From Macrocystis pyrifera (taxonomy: Eukaryota > Sar > Phaeophyceae > Laminariales > Laminariaceae), in NCBI GenBank assembly GCA_031763025.1, contig JASSKH010000020.1:2511756-2575755 (forward strand): a stretch of DNA of 64,000 nt, written 5' to 3'. Shown here piece by piece: positions 31,372 to 42,439 of the stretch. The first letter of the stretch is position 1. The number at the start of each line of letters is the position of its first letter. The notes beneath the pieces are model-generated. The model had not been told where the DNA came from. It saw only the letters and a program-made list of their open reading frames with translations, and did not search any database. The translations under genes and the position numbers were made by a program.

Positions 31372-33649
31372 TTACCCTCCCCAATCGCTTCCTGCCTCCA
31401 CTCCCTCGTCTGCCTGGTCACACCCCGCCTCCGCGTGCCAGTGAGACAATCGCAACAGCATCTCGCTCGATTTCATCGAACCCCTGCAGTCAATATCGCT
31501 AGCCAATACTTGCCCCTGTGGCCACAGGCAAGCCGTATGGCCACCTTCTGATTTCCTAGTTCCGCTCAACCCCCCCCCCCGTTCTCGAGACACCCGTCCT
31601 GGGCGAGGTCGACTCGTCAAGTGGAGCCCATGGCCAATAGTACCCACCACGCCGTTGGAAAGCACAATTTGCATAGCGACTCGCCGACGACGCTAGCTTG
31701 GTTCTCCAGGGAGTGGGTCTTAGCCCACTTCCGACAACAACGCCGTACGTGCAATGACCAGCAGAAGCACCAAACACAGCCTCCAGAACAACGTATCCTG
31801 CACAAGCACCAGCTTTCACAAGAGCAACGGAAGAAGCAGCTGCACCCAAAACCAGCACCACCACGATCACCGTCACAATCTGCACCAGTGTTCACGGCAG
31901 CAGCAAGCACAACGCCACAGTGGCCGGAACAACACCAGCACCCTCAGCAGAGTTACTACCTGCATCAGCGCCAGAAATACCACCGCCGATATGTGGTGAC
32001 CTTTCTTCCGATATAGGGGTCCATATCACCCACAATAATCGGATATTAGGGATTACCGCTTGAACGCCGCCTCAGCCTTCGTGTGTAAGGATGCTCGTAT
32101 TGCCGGTGACGCCGCGACGATGGCGATGATATCCTGTGTACAGACTAGCGCTAACTTCACAGAGCAAATCGATTCGCCGTGTATGGTTCGACAAGTCGAA
32201 ATCACGAGTCATAATATTCCTGTTGTGGTCGAGGCGAAAAAGGGCAGTGGCAGGGCCTCCAGAAACACTGACGCGGCGCCACCGAGCGTATTGGAGCAGC
32301 CGAAATTGTTGCGAACATCGTGTAAGATTACAAGTTGCGCGTCAAAACGCGTTTGTTCTTCGCGAAATGATTCGCGTTACCGCCACCCTCGACCAACGAT
32401 GAGACGACCGATTCAGTGAAAATACGAAGTGGGGCGCTGCGACGAGCAAACGTATGCCATTAAGCTGGTGCGACCCCAGATGATGAAACTCTGCTGCTCC
32501 TGCCATCCAGCTGTTGATGGTGCAGCGACCCCAGAAACGATGTTCCGATATTCAGGCAGCCGTAACCTATAATGCTGATGATGCTGGGTGACCCTCAAAG
32601 CAGTCTTCCTGCAATTTTCATTGATGGCCGACGATGAAGAAAAGAAAGACGACGTTTTCTCCTGGCAATGTTCACACAACTTGTTGCCGTGGACCGATCT
32701 CGAAAGAGACTTCCGGGACCACATGATGTCACATTATTGGTGACCCTGAGCGGTCAAACAGCCCCTTTAAAATGTAGCGCTTTAGAGACCCCGAACACGT
32801 TTTTTTTTTTCGGCTATTCCGCGAGCTTGCGTTTTCGCCGAGCTCGAAACCTCCTTCCCGGCAGCCTTGCGTCGAAGTGGCCTTTGGTTGTCAGGATAGC
32901 GGGGCGACTCCTGTTGTCGATGATGATACAGTGGTTTGACACAGGAGTATATTTCGCCCTCGATTCCTCCGAAAGAATGCTGTGATCTCGACGACGGCGT
33001 TCCGACAATTCTACAATGCGAGACCCCGGGCGTTACAAAGCTACAGTGGTACACTCGGCGATGATGCAGGTAGTCATGGTGATCCCAGGCAGCAATGGGG
33101 TTTGTTCAGCGCTCCCGGTCAATTACCCGCCTTACCCCTAGCGAGGGGAATGCGTTTATATGGTAGACGTCGCCGTTGACAGAGTCGTCGAATTGATGAT
33201 CGGTTCCTCGTCAATGTGTCCCCCCATTGCTGCTGCTTGTGACAGGCAGTGGTCCTTTATCCTCCTACATTCCTGGTGTCCTCGGTCGGCCCAGCCTGAT
33301 ATACCATCCTTCGACTTCATTTGGCCGACCGCTAGACTGGGGTAAAACTGAAGCCAGACTGTTTTTTGCCAAACAAAATGAACTTGGTCTCTGCTGCAAC
33401 ACAGGTAAGGTCCATGATCCCCCTAGGATGAAGCCCGGACGCCATCGAGTCGCTGTCCCCTGGCCCTTGTGGTCACGAGAAACAGTTTTGTCAGCTTTGC
33501 GTCGAACATGCACTCACAGACTTTGAATTTGATCCGCTACATGTTTAGTGTCCGGTTGTCCGCGGTTGTGAACCGCAAGCCGAAATCCGTTTTTTTTTCA
33601 ATCGATTTTGTCCCCGTATTCCCGACTGGAAACCGGGTTTATGTTACGG
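31372..33649. other. No recognisable gene
   Basis: Short Gln/His- and Cys-rich frames at 31556-32016 on both strands, and frames of about 100 codons at 32060-33054, lack motifs. No repeat partner found within the window. Confidence 0.45.
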
Positions 33650-34152
33650 GGGGCAGAGGGCATGTCACCATATTTTATTTGTACACCCGGAGTTGTAATA
33701 ACTCGGAAGAGCAGCATAGAAGGGGGTCGATTAAACGTGCGTGGGCTAGGATGGAGCTTGGGGTATGTCGATCACTGGAAATCACGGACTTGAACCAAAT
33801 TGCGAAGTTGTGATTGTGAACCGAGAACTTGCGAATACCTGGCTCGAAACGCTTGCTCTGAACGCACGGAGCACTCGCCCTCAACGCCTACAATGCTGTC
33901 CGCACGCCTGACAGTCACCCGCCTGACCTACCCCTCGGACTTGCCTGATCTCCGGGAGCCCACACAGGTCAGATAGTAGAAAGAAATGCATGCTTTATTA
34001 TCATGTCTCACAAGCAAAATAGGACAATACACAGGTGTACTTGTTCGTGATGCGCATAGGGTCGCTGGCCATAACGTGGCTCACCTGCCAGAATCGAACC
34101 TGGGCCTGATCAGTGAAAGTCGTGTACCCTATAACCATTCAACTACTAGGGA
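33650..34152 (-). mobile_element. tRNA-derived SINE-like element, family 2, copy with head
   Basis: About 430 bp (33650-34080) match 49940-50372 in the same orientation at perhaps 80 percent by eye. On the minus strand the element starts with the tRNA-like head at 34152-34081, giving head plus body. The other copy stops where the head begins, as expected for a 5'-truncated copy. The tail at 33650-33690 is AT-rich rather than a clean A run. Confidence 0.5.
34081..34152 (-). ncRNA. tRNA-like sequence, closest to tRNA-Glu, degenerate
   Basis: The minus strand reads CTCCCTAGTAGTTGAATGG..., CGACTTTCACT..., GGTTCGATTCTGG.... The D-arm (AATGGTTA), a CTTTCAC loop with anticodon TTC and a B box are all in tRNA-Glu positions. 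The T arm lacks one base and the anticodon stem does not pair, so this is a pseudo-tRNA or a SINE promoter head rather than a working tRNA. Confidence 0.5.
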
Positions 34153-34685
34153 GTGTCGCTTGCTGTGCTTGCATGACCGCTTCTTCCTTCGATCGCATGC
34201 TTGTTTCCCGGCGTCAACTATGCTCGTGCACATGCGCCATCGCGTTATCCAAAATAATGTATGCATCTCTAATACGGACGTTCACCAATATAATTGTACC
34301 TTTCGGAGAGATTTAGGCCACTTGTAGAAATTTGCATACCATCGCTTCAACTGCATAGCAGTGTCGCTTGCTGTGATTGCATGACCGCTTCTCCCTTCGA
34401 TCGAATACTCGTTTAGCAGGCTTGAATTACCGCTAGGCTTGTACACATGCTCCATCGCATTGTCGAAAAAGGTGTATATCAAATTAAAGCACTTTCACCA
34501 CCACCTACCCTTCGGACAGATTGATATCACGTGTACAACGTCACTTGGCAAGTTAAACACGTGATGGATCCCACCGCTTCAACTACATGGGCGTCTTGCT
34601 TGCTGTGCTTGCATGTCCGCTTCTTCATCCACTTGCTTGCTCGTTTCAACCGTGCTTGTACACATTAGAGCTGGATATTGGGTTG
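34153..34685 (+). repeat. Repeat family 3, three tandem diverged units
   Basis: GTGTCGCTTGCTGTGCTTGC recurs at about 34153, 34358 and, as GTCTTGCTTGCTGTGCTTGC, at 34590. Each is followed by ATGACCGCTTCT, then ACACATGCTCCATCGC and finally a TTCGGAGAGAT-type segment. Further units lie at 41950-42065 and 42440-42670. Unit length is about 200 bp. Confidence 0.65.
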
Positions 34686-35047
34686 AAAAGGGGGGGATAT
34701 GATCCGGATATATTTATTGCCCCTAAAAAAACTGCATATCCCGTTTTTAGATATATAATATTATATCCATAGTTCTGTGCGTATCAAGGTGTCCTGGATA
34801 TAGTTGGATATAACTGCGGAATATGATATATCATTACACTTATGTTAAGGTCTTAGTCCGTTGGGCTAAAGGTAAAAGGTTAACCAATCGCCAACCCAAT
34901 CTAAGCCTCATAACACTTATCCGGACTTGTCACGGGATATGTGGATATATCTGCGGTGTATCCGTGATATTTCCGATATAGCAATTGATTGCATCATTTA
35001 CGAGGTAGGTATATGATATGTTATTTTATACTGGTACCTGCCTGTGC
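34686..35047. other. AT-rich interval with repeated GGATATAT motifs
   Basis: GGATATA/TATATCC words recur from 34690 to 34990. No frame or RNA gene is visible. Confidence 0.4.
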
Positions 35048-35287
35048 CATTTCGGGGGATCATACGTAGTAATAGGAACTAGTGTCTACACATAAACCTA
35101 TATCTATTTTTTTACTATTTTTACTGTAATATTACGGGGGACCATATTAATAGTAAATGGGACAAAATATTGTTAGTATTAATATTAAGATATATGTATA
35201 GGTTTGTGTCTGTACTGTAGGTGCTAGTTACTATGGTCCTCCTTAGTAATAATTTCGTCCTATTTACTACGATGCTACCCCGTAATA
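35048..35287. repeat. MITE, family 1, split by a second MITE
   Basis: Outer ends ATTTCGGGGGATCATACG (left) and GATGCTACCCCGTAAT (right) enclose a complete second MITE at 35127-35251. Confidence 0.5.
35127..35251. repeat. MITE, family 1, nested copy
   Basis: TAATATTACGGGGGACCATA on the left, ACTATGGTCCTCCTTAGTAA on the right; internal TTGTTAGTATTAATATTAAG and TATAGGTTTGTGTCTG. Confidence 0.65.
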
Positions 35288-35313
35288 CGTACCAGGTATC
35301 ATGATGTATGTGC

Positions 35314-35422
35314 TATTACGGGGGTCCATAGTTAATGGGACCAAATTTTGTTGGTAAAAAGAGGTAAATCAATAGCTTTTTAGTTGAACCATAGGTCCTA
35401 TTAACTATGGACCCCCGTAATA
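35314..35422. repeat. MITE, family 1
   Basis: Complete 109-bp copy, TATTACGGGGGTCCATAGTT to AACTATGGACCCCCGTAATA, with 29-bp inverted ends. Confidence 0.9.
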
Positions 35423-35978
35423 ATAATAGGTATGAGGCTGCAAAAAAAAACAGTGACCGGTTGGCACGGTTTCCATATACAGTACTCGGAGCATGGTGAC
35501 AAAGGTTTGGGGGGCTAATAATGAATGGCGGTTCGATTTTATTATCTGGACTAGCATTTTTTGTTTTTTTTTTTTGGGGGGAGTATTTGATTTTGGATGA
35601 TGAAATTTGAGATTTCTATATTGATTTCAGCATTGATCATTGATGATCGAGGATCCGGAGTATCTTAATTGGAGGTGTAATTTTTTTGTGTTTTTGGGAG
35701 TACTCCATGACGGATTTATGCCACTGACTGTGCGAATGTGATCAACCCTAATTCATTCAGCGATTCCCGTTTGATTATCGTGGACAAATCGGGTACTAGT
35801 TACGGCGCTGAATGGTTACTAATTTTTTTGAGTTCCAGTCAGTATGGTGAAGAAACTTGTGTTTGATTTGAAGTAGTCATGGGATTTTGATGGATGAGTA
35901 TTGTTTTTTTTTTTTGGAGTGATTTTAGAACGACGTGGACTATATCATTGATTAAAGGCGCTGATCGACATGGTATAT
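35423..35978. other. No gene; AT-rich with T and A runs
   Basis: Several homopolymer runs and no domain. The LINE reading frame is open back to 35894, but residues before 35981 do not look like RT and are probably flanking sequence. Confidence 0.5.
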
Positions 35979-38083
35979 TATTTTTCGCTGCTGCGTTGCA
36001 CGTCGTACTAGTACGCTTTAGCCATGACGAAGCAATCGTAAGGGATTTGGTCCAACTTAGTGATGCTGGAGTAGCCGGGACGGAGGAGCAGGAGCCGTTG
36101 ACGTACGTGCGAAGGGCTGTATGGGGCATGTTGTACGCCGATGACGCAGGGATTGTCTCGAAGTCGGCTGAAGGGCTCGCGAAAATGATGACAGTCATCG
36201 TGACTGTCTTCGAAGCAGCAGGCCTTACGGTGTCGGAAAAGAAGACAGAGACTATGCTTCTACAAACACCAGACCAGAAAACCCTCGCACCACCGCTCGT
36301 TATCGAAGCAGCAGGCCAGAGCTATAAGCAGACGGCCCAGTTTTTGTACCTAGGCGGCGTTATCCACGAAAATGCTGACCTCTCGCTCGAAATCGACCGA
36401 CGGATCCGTCTCATGCGAGCATGCCTCAAACGGTTCGGCCCGGAGCTGTATGATAGGACGACCGCCCCCCTTAGCCTGAAAGTCCGAATGCTGAAGGCCG
36501 AGGTGATTGAGACCCTGCTCTACGGGTGTGTGACGTGGACCCTCAGAGCGGAACACTTTGCCAAGCTTCGAACGGCTCACCACCAAGTTCTGTTGCGAGT
36601 CATTGGCTTCCAACGCCGACTTCGTACTGACCATGCCACCCTCTCGTACGCGAAGGCCCTCAAGATGACACGTTGCGAGAGCATCGAAACGACCATCCGC
36701 AAACGGCGTCTCTTCTTTGCGGGGGGGGTGGCACGGCAAAGCAAGGATCGATTACCTAGCCGGGTGATGTTCGGGACGATTGCTGGTGGGGAGAACCCGA
36801 GACCTGGCGGACAGGTTAAGACTTGGCATAGATGCGTAGTCGAAGACCTTAGGGAGTTCCGCGCCACCGAAGGGTCAACGGAACTTGCTCCCTTGGTGTT
36901 TGGAGTTGAGACCGCACTGTGGCCCACTGCTGCAAAAAAGGCGGGGAAGTGGTACCGGGGGATCCTGGAAGCAGCCGAACGGTTCATGGTGAGGTGGCAC
37001 GAGGCTGAGGCTGAGCTGAGCAGGCAGCGCCGCGCATCCGCCGTGGGTGGTGTCCAAGGGAATGGGGGGAGGAGGGGCAACAAGAGGAGTAACAGAAAAC
37101 CCGACCAAGGGAATGCGGAGAGGGGGGGGGAGAGGAGTAGCAGGGAAACTGCAGTGGACGAAAGTAGGAAGGAGATGGCAGATAGGGTAGCCAGGTACCG
37201 GGCAGACTAAGAAGTAGAATATGCCTATACTACTCGTACCACCAACTGGTGCAGCTGGTTCGAACGTGGTCTTCCTTTGTCTTCCTGTTGTTTTTGTTTA
37301 TTTTTATTTCATTTTATTGTCTTCTTTGCGGTGACCCTATGTGATTTTCATTTCTTCCTTTCTCCGATTGATAAGCCTTATTGAAGGAGTCGTGTGGCGT
37401 GGGTGGATGACGAGCCTGCTCTGCTTGTTTCGTACTGTCTGACGCCGAGGGGCCGGGCATAGTTGACGAACGCTGGACGATGGTGGCAGACAGGGTAGCA
37501 AGGTACCAGGCGGGCCAGCAGGGATACCCTGGCTGTGCTACTCGTACCATAAACTGCTGCCGCTACCTGGAGCATGCCTTGTGCTTTGTTTGGTTTGACT
37601 GTTATTTTACCTTGGTTCTTAGTCTTACTCTGTTGACGACTAGTGGTGTTTTCTTCTTTTTCTTTTTCTTTTTCCAGCTCGTTCTTTTCAAGTGTCTGCC
37701 ACGTCCCCTACGTGGGGGTACGATGGTTTGTTGCTATACTGAAGTATATACATATACCAGGTATATTTTAGTTTCTTTTTTTTGTTTCTTTTCTCTTTCG
37801 AATTGTCTTTGTTTTTGTTTTTTTTTTTTTTGTTTTTTTTTTTTCTCTTTGTTTCGTTTTTGTTTTCTAAGTCATGGAATGTGTATGTCGTGCCTGTCGT
37901 ACGCAGTATGATGACATGGCATTGCATTACATACGTGGCAACGTAGTATCTCTGTGGCGTAGCTTTGTGACCACAGAACTTGTATATCTCTAGGTTTGAA
38001 GAATCGGCACGGACACTGGTTGTGCTGGATGTCGACGCGTAGAAAGAACGTTTAATGTGAAGAAAACAACAACAACAACAACA
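35979..38083 (+). mobile_element. LINE (non-LTR retrotransposon), 5'-truncated, with (AAC)n tail
   Basis: Contains the last part of a reverse transcriptase (35981-37210), a long 3' untranslated region and a terminal segment GTTTAATGTGAAGAAAACAA followed by an AAC tract (38063-38083). No LTR or integrase is present. The endonuclease and the first RT motifs are missing, as expected from incomplete reverse transcription. The 3' end matches fragments at 16162, 17379, 18957, 22104, 44057 and 54046, so this copy defines the family's end. Confidence 0.85.
35981..37210 (+). pseudogene. LINE reverse transcriptase, C-terminal 410 codons
   Basis: The frame enters the RT palm at FFAAALHVVLVRFSHDEAIV. 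The catalytic box is WGMLYADDAGIVSKS at about 36130. It is followed by MTVIVTVFEAAGLTVSEKKT (the segment where LINE RTs have L-x-x-N-x-x-K-T) and FLYLGGVIHENADL. The thumb and connection include LLYGCVTWTLRAEHFAKLRT and RKRRLFFAGGVARQ. The C-terminal 100 residues are basic and low in complexity (RRGNKRSNRKPDQGNAERGG), ending at a TAA at 37208. The frame is uninterrupted and the YADD box intact, so decay is recent. It would prime cDNA at a nicked target but lacks its N-terminal half. Confidence 0.88.
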
Positions 38084-39640
38084 TAGGAGCTCGGACATGA
38101 GATGAGTGGTTTGGGTCACCTAGTGGGATTATCATTTTGTTTTTGTTACAAAAAAAAAAAAAAAAAAAAAAATCTAGGTGGTTGAATATTATGATCCCAC
38201 TGTTAAGGGGGGCTCATCGACAAGGTAATCAAGTGGTTGAATATTTCAATGTCCTTGGTCAGGGGGGCTCAAAGACTAAGTGATCAATACATTGAATATA
38301 TATTGTGGTCGCACGATGTTCTGTAGCATGTGGTTGATTTATAGGATACGTTGATCGAATAGTATGCGGATGAGCCAAATATCAGTGGGTCATACGTATG
38401 GCACGTACGAGTAAACGGTTAATTATTTATTGGATGGGTTATTCTGACGGGAGATAGTACGGAATTCCGATATTGAGATAAGGTTCGAACAATACTCCTT
38501 GAGGTAGTATGAGACTGGATTGACTTCCTGGGAATACAGGATGGCTCTAGGAAGTTCCCAGTGATTGAGAAGGACTAATTGTAGAACTTTGGCAAATACA
38601 GAGGTGAATACATGATTTGGGAGAGGGGAACAAGAGTGACGCATCACAGCTCACTCTCTCTTTTGTTTCCCTCCTTCCCGACAGCAACGAGTAATAAATA
38701 TTTATTAACATCTTCTACACGTCTTTGCACAACACCCGACATCATCTCGCGGCCAAAGCGACGAGGCCATCCCCCGCACGAAGCGGTCTATTAGGCACGG
38801 TGTTTGAAAAATATATCATACATACCATGTTTGAAACCTGGTATGACATCATTCTGCTGCATGTTGTACCATGCAAGGTAGATCGTCACCGGGCATGACA
38901 CGACGGCAGCAGCAACATGAGACATCGGCACGGTCTTAATATGGTGCAGTGTTGATCCATTTCCCGCTCAACAATGTGCAGCGTGGGTGCCATTCAACGG
39001 GAAACCAAGATTGATTGACAATCACAGCACACGAACGCAAACGTACGACCACTATCGACTGCTGATTGCAGAAAAAGCAAGCCTCTCAAAACCAACAACC
39101 TGATTTCCACCGCTATATCTACCAAACGAGAACCATCGCCCCCCCCCACCCGGCTACCCCCAGCACTTCCAAACAAGCAAGGAGCAAAATCCCGCTGTCC
39201 ACACGAATGGCCGGATTCAAACTGCCGCGCGCGTATTTCAAAGCGCACCAAGTTGTGCGGTGTGTTGCTCAAAATATTGTTGTCGGTCGAACCACGGAAA
39301 GTACCACTGCCGTTTCTCTCCGACTGTGACTAGCTTCTACAACCCCCCCCCCCCCCCCGAAATATACTGCTGTTACCACCCCTATCAATTAATTGCCCCC
39401 GAACCTGTCACCTCCTACCGCAAGGACCGAGTTATCCCCACCCAAGCACTCCTAATAAAAAGCATCGAACAAAAACCCGCTGCCTAGGTAATGATGGCGT
39501 TTGGCGCACATCCATGGTCGGTCGCGATCTCTCCACCAGGGTTAACGGTTGTAGTCTCATGTCAATTCCCCTCTCAAGCACGTCGTAACCAATACTCGGC
39601 AGTAGTACAAAATTCCAACTAAAATAGACAACGACTACTA
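38084..39640. other. No recognisable gene
   Basis: A 24-base A run at 38150-38173; two diverged units of about 70 bp near 38177-38285 (GGTTGAATATT... GGGGGGCTCA); a C run at 39344-39358. The small frame at 39066-39487 has no domain. Confidence 0.5.
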
Positions 39641-39719
39641 CCATAGTTAACGGGACCAAATTTTGTTAGTAAAAATAGGTAAATATATAGGTTTTTATGT
39701 ATGCTGGACCCCCGTAATA
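39641..39719. repeat. MITE, family 1, truncated copy
   Basis: Starts inside the left TIR (CCATAGTTAACGGGACC) and lacks the ACCATAGGTCCTATTAACTA segment before the right end TGGACCCCCGTAATA. Confidence 0.75.
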
Positions 39720-39839
39720 ATAATACCAATACGACACCACAATAAGAGAGTGCCGCCCGTTAATCGAAGAAAAAGTCAACCCACAGCAATGCTGCCTACT
39801 GCACGAACGACCGGACGGTGAGCAGCATCTGCAACTTAC

Positions 39840-40056
39840 TACATCGACTGGTTGGATTGCAGGGAGGGATATTATCATGTTTTCGGCGTTCTTGTCTGTC
39901 AGACTTGTTGAGCGCTTCCCAGTGATTGATTGTGTTCCCCGCCACGGAAAATAGGCGCTCGGAGGCCGCTGAGTGAGGTCGCCGGGATAGCAAGGTACTT
40001 CCTCGCCAGCTGCAGCTGAAACTCAACTTTGCAAGCTGCGTCATTCGTCAAAGATC
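39840..40056 (-). pseudogene. hAT transposase C-terminal dimerisation domain, relic
   Basis: The minus strand reads AACKVEFQLQLARKYLAIPA (about 40040-39980) and then, after a frameshift, SAASERLFSVAGNTINHWEA (about 39972-39915). L-A-x-x-Y-L-A-I-P-A-T-S and S-x-S-E-R-x-F-S-x-A-G are the signature of the hAT (hAT_C) domain. The first Ser position here is S-A-A-S. Further upstream in the transposase sense the sequence runs straight into the inverted repeat at 40057, so the catalytic RNase H fold is missing. A single frameshift separates the two motifs. Confidence 0.8.
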
Positions 40057-40535
40057 GTAAGGCCAATTCTTATGCAGTCGGATGTGCAGTCAGTAGGAAA
40101 TGGAAATGGAGATCGGGACGTTCGTTCGTACGACCTTTTACCCCGAAAATGTGCGAAACTGCCTGTTTTTCGCCTAAGAATGAGTTGGACTTTTCTCCAG
40201 GACCTATCTATCTAGAGCTGATTCTCCGGGTGCCCAGTTGAAGGAAATCACCCCCCCCCCCCCCCCCCCGCACTTTTCCGATCCACATCGTAATCATCGT
40301 GTTAGGCGTAGTTGGATTCGAAAAAGTACCGACGGTGATTTCCTGCAACTTGGCACCCGGAGAAGCGAGAAACCGCTTCAGATAGAGACCACATGGAAAA
40401 AAGTCCAACTCATTCTGAGGGGAGAAACAGCAGTTGCTTTTGCTTGCGCACATTTTCGGGGCAAGGTCGTGCGAACGCGTCGATAGCGTACTTTCCAACT
40501 GACTGTAAATCCGACTGCATAAGAATTGGCCTTAC
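40057..40535. repeat. Large inverted repeat, arms about 195 bp
   Basis: Left arm 40057-40252 begins GTAAGGCCAATTCTTATGCA, right arm 40334-40535 ends TGCATAAGAATTGGCCTTAC. Further in, AGAATGAGTTGGACTTTT pairs with AAAAGTCCAACTCATTCT, and CTCCGGGTGCCCAGTTG with CAACTTGGCACCCGGAG. The spacer is about 80 bp. A C run (40251-40269) sits at the left arm's inner edge. It may be the terminal part of a foldback or hAT-derived element, because it abuts the hAT fragment exactly. Confidence 0.85.
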
Positions 40536-40728
40536 ACTACTCGTACGGCATTATTATTGTATGCTAATTGTACGCGCTCCATCAACTATTCGTCACATTC
40601 GCGAGCAAATCAGTAGATCCACTGACATCACAACTCGGAGCTCGAAGTAAATGCAAAATATCCCGATCTATCGGCGGTATATCACGTGATATATCGGATA
40701 CATCCCACGATATCGATGGATTTTTTTT

Positions 40729-41065
40729 TCTTTTTTAATCATCACTTTGACATTCCGCCTAACTCGTAGTAGGAGGATTTGCCCTCGGCGATCTTCTGGA
40801 CAAGCCGTGGTCACAGGTGGCAACCCTTCTCCCCCCCCGGCACGTGCCTTTATTTTTCGTCGCGCATAGGGTTCAGCATTGAATTCCCACTGCTCGTTGA
40901 TTTTCATCGAATGTACAGTACAGCTAACTCACGATTTCGCGCTTTCCGCTTGTCAATTTTTTCATGCAAGAAAAAGTTCCTAGGAGCATGCACCCGGTGA
41001 GACTCGAACTCACGAAATTGATCTTGATAGGCTCGCGGACCGTCTACCAAGCCACCGGGGACGCC
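40729..41065 (-). mobile_element. tRNA-derived SINE, family 1, copy 3
   Basis: Minus strand, head at 41065 (GGCGTCCCCGGTGGCTTGGT), intact B-box region (ACTCGAACTCACGAA on plus-strand side is mutated), A tail seen as T-rich 40731-40737. Body matches the other copies. Confidence 0.8.
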
Positions 41066-41243
41066 GGCAATATATAGTCCATAATATCATATCTCACATT
41101 TATTTATATAAATAAAATCCCATCCATGACATCGTCGGGATACGAGACGAAAAATAAATAGTAGGCTCTTTATATATATATATGTAGATTGAGAAAAACA
41201 ATCAATCTTGATATATATATATATGGGTATATCATTTCCATAT

Positions 41244-41580
41244 GGCGTCCCCGGTGGCTTGGTAGGTGGTCCGCGTGTGCCTATCAAGATCAATTTCGTG
41301 GGTTCAAGTCTCACCGAGTGCATGCTCATAGGGACTTTTTCTTGCATAAAAAATTGATAAGCGGAAAGCGCGAAGCGTGAATTGGCTACATTCGATGAAA
41401 ATCGACGAGCAGTGGGAATGCTGAACCCTATGCGCGACAAAAATAAAGGCACGTACCGGGGGGAGAAGGGACGACACCTGTGACCACGGCTTGCCCAGAA
41501 GATCGTCGAGGGTATAAAACCTCCTACGAGTGGGCTGGGAAGTAAAAGTGATGGATAAAAAAAAAATAAAATAAAAAAAA
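41244..41580 (+). mobile_element. tRNA-derived SINE, family 1, copy 4
   Basis: Best-preserved copy. The head has an A box TGGCTTGGTAGG at 41255-41266 and a B box GGTTCAAGTCTC at about 41311. The T-arm GTGGG/CTCAC pairs fully and the acceptor ends GCGTCCC/CGAGTGC pair partly, so a tRNA origin (leucine-type D arm) is likely. Pol III would transcribe it. A unique body of about 240 bp is followed by an A-rich tail (41558-41580). Confidence 0.9.
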
Positions 41581-41583
41581 TAT

Positions 41584-41905
41584 GCGTCCCCGGTGGCTTG
41601 GTAGGTGGTCCGCGTGCCTATCAAGATCAATTTCGTGGGTTCAAGTCTCACCGAGTGCATGCTCATAGGGACTTTTTCTTGCATAAAATTGATAAGCGGA
41701 AAGCGCGAGAGCGTGAGTTAGCTACATTCGATGAAAATCGACGAGCAGTGGGAATGCTGAACCCTATGCGCGACAAAAAATAAAGGCACGTACCGGGGGG
41801 GAGAAGGGACGACACCTGTGACCACGGCTTTTGTCCAGAAGATCGTCGAGGGTAAAACCTCCTACGAGTTGGCTGGAAAGTATAAGTGATGAAGAAAAAA
41901 AAAAA
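41584..41905 (+). mobile_element. tRNA-derived SINE, family 1, copy 5
   Basis: Starts GCGTCCCCGGTGGCTTGGTA three bases after the tail of copy 4, head to tail in the same orientation, and ends in an A run at 41893-41905. A and B boxes are intact. Confidence 0.9.
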
Positions 41906-41949
41906 TACCCTCCCACTGGATGTGGATACCCAGCCCCGTTTTTTTTTGT

Positions 41950-42065
41950 AGTACACATGCTCCATCGCATTATTATCGAAAATAATGCGTCTCTAATATG
42001 CACGCCCAGCAACAACATACATGCATACATGTGTACCTTTCGGAGAGACCGATAACACGTCACTT
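41950..42065 (+). repeat. Repeat family 3, partial unit
   Basis: CACATGCTCCATCGCATTAT to CTTTCGGAGAGACCGATAAC matches the second half of the 34153 and 34358 units. Confidence 0.6.
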
Positions 42066-42159
42066 TGTTTTTTTTTTTTTTACCGTTTTTACTCCTTCCT
42101 GGGTCAGTCAGTAATACACATATTATATAAATATACGAGGTATGCGATCGGTTTCTATG

Positions 42160-42418
42160 GCGACTCGTACAGCGTACCCGGATACATACACATACGTGCG
42201 TGCGCGGATCTCACGTCTTTTTATTTTTGTCTGAGGTGTTGATGAACTCCGGTATCATGTGTAACATTCTTTGCGTGTTTTTCATTTCTAGCGAGCGAGG
42301 TGTTCTTCTACTCCATCCAGAGTTATATTGGAGCTTGTTGTCCTGCGACCACACAATGCCTTGTATTGTGGCGATGAGTTAATAATAATGTGAGAAGAAC
42401 AACAACAACAACAAACAA
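42160..42418 (+). repeat. Dispersed repeat D, copy 2, with (AAC)n tail
   Basis: Uninterrupted version of the repeat at 23349-23905. It ends GAGAAGAACAACAACAACAA, the same kind of tail as the LINE at 38083, so it may be the end of a related non-LTR element. Confidence 0.6.
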
Positions 42419-42439
42419 CTTTCTTTGCAAATCAAACAC

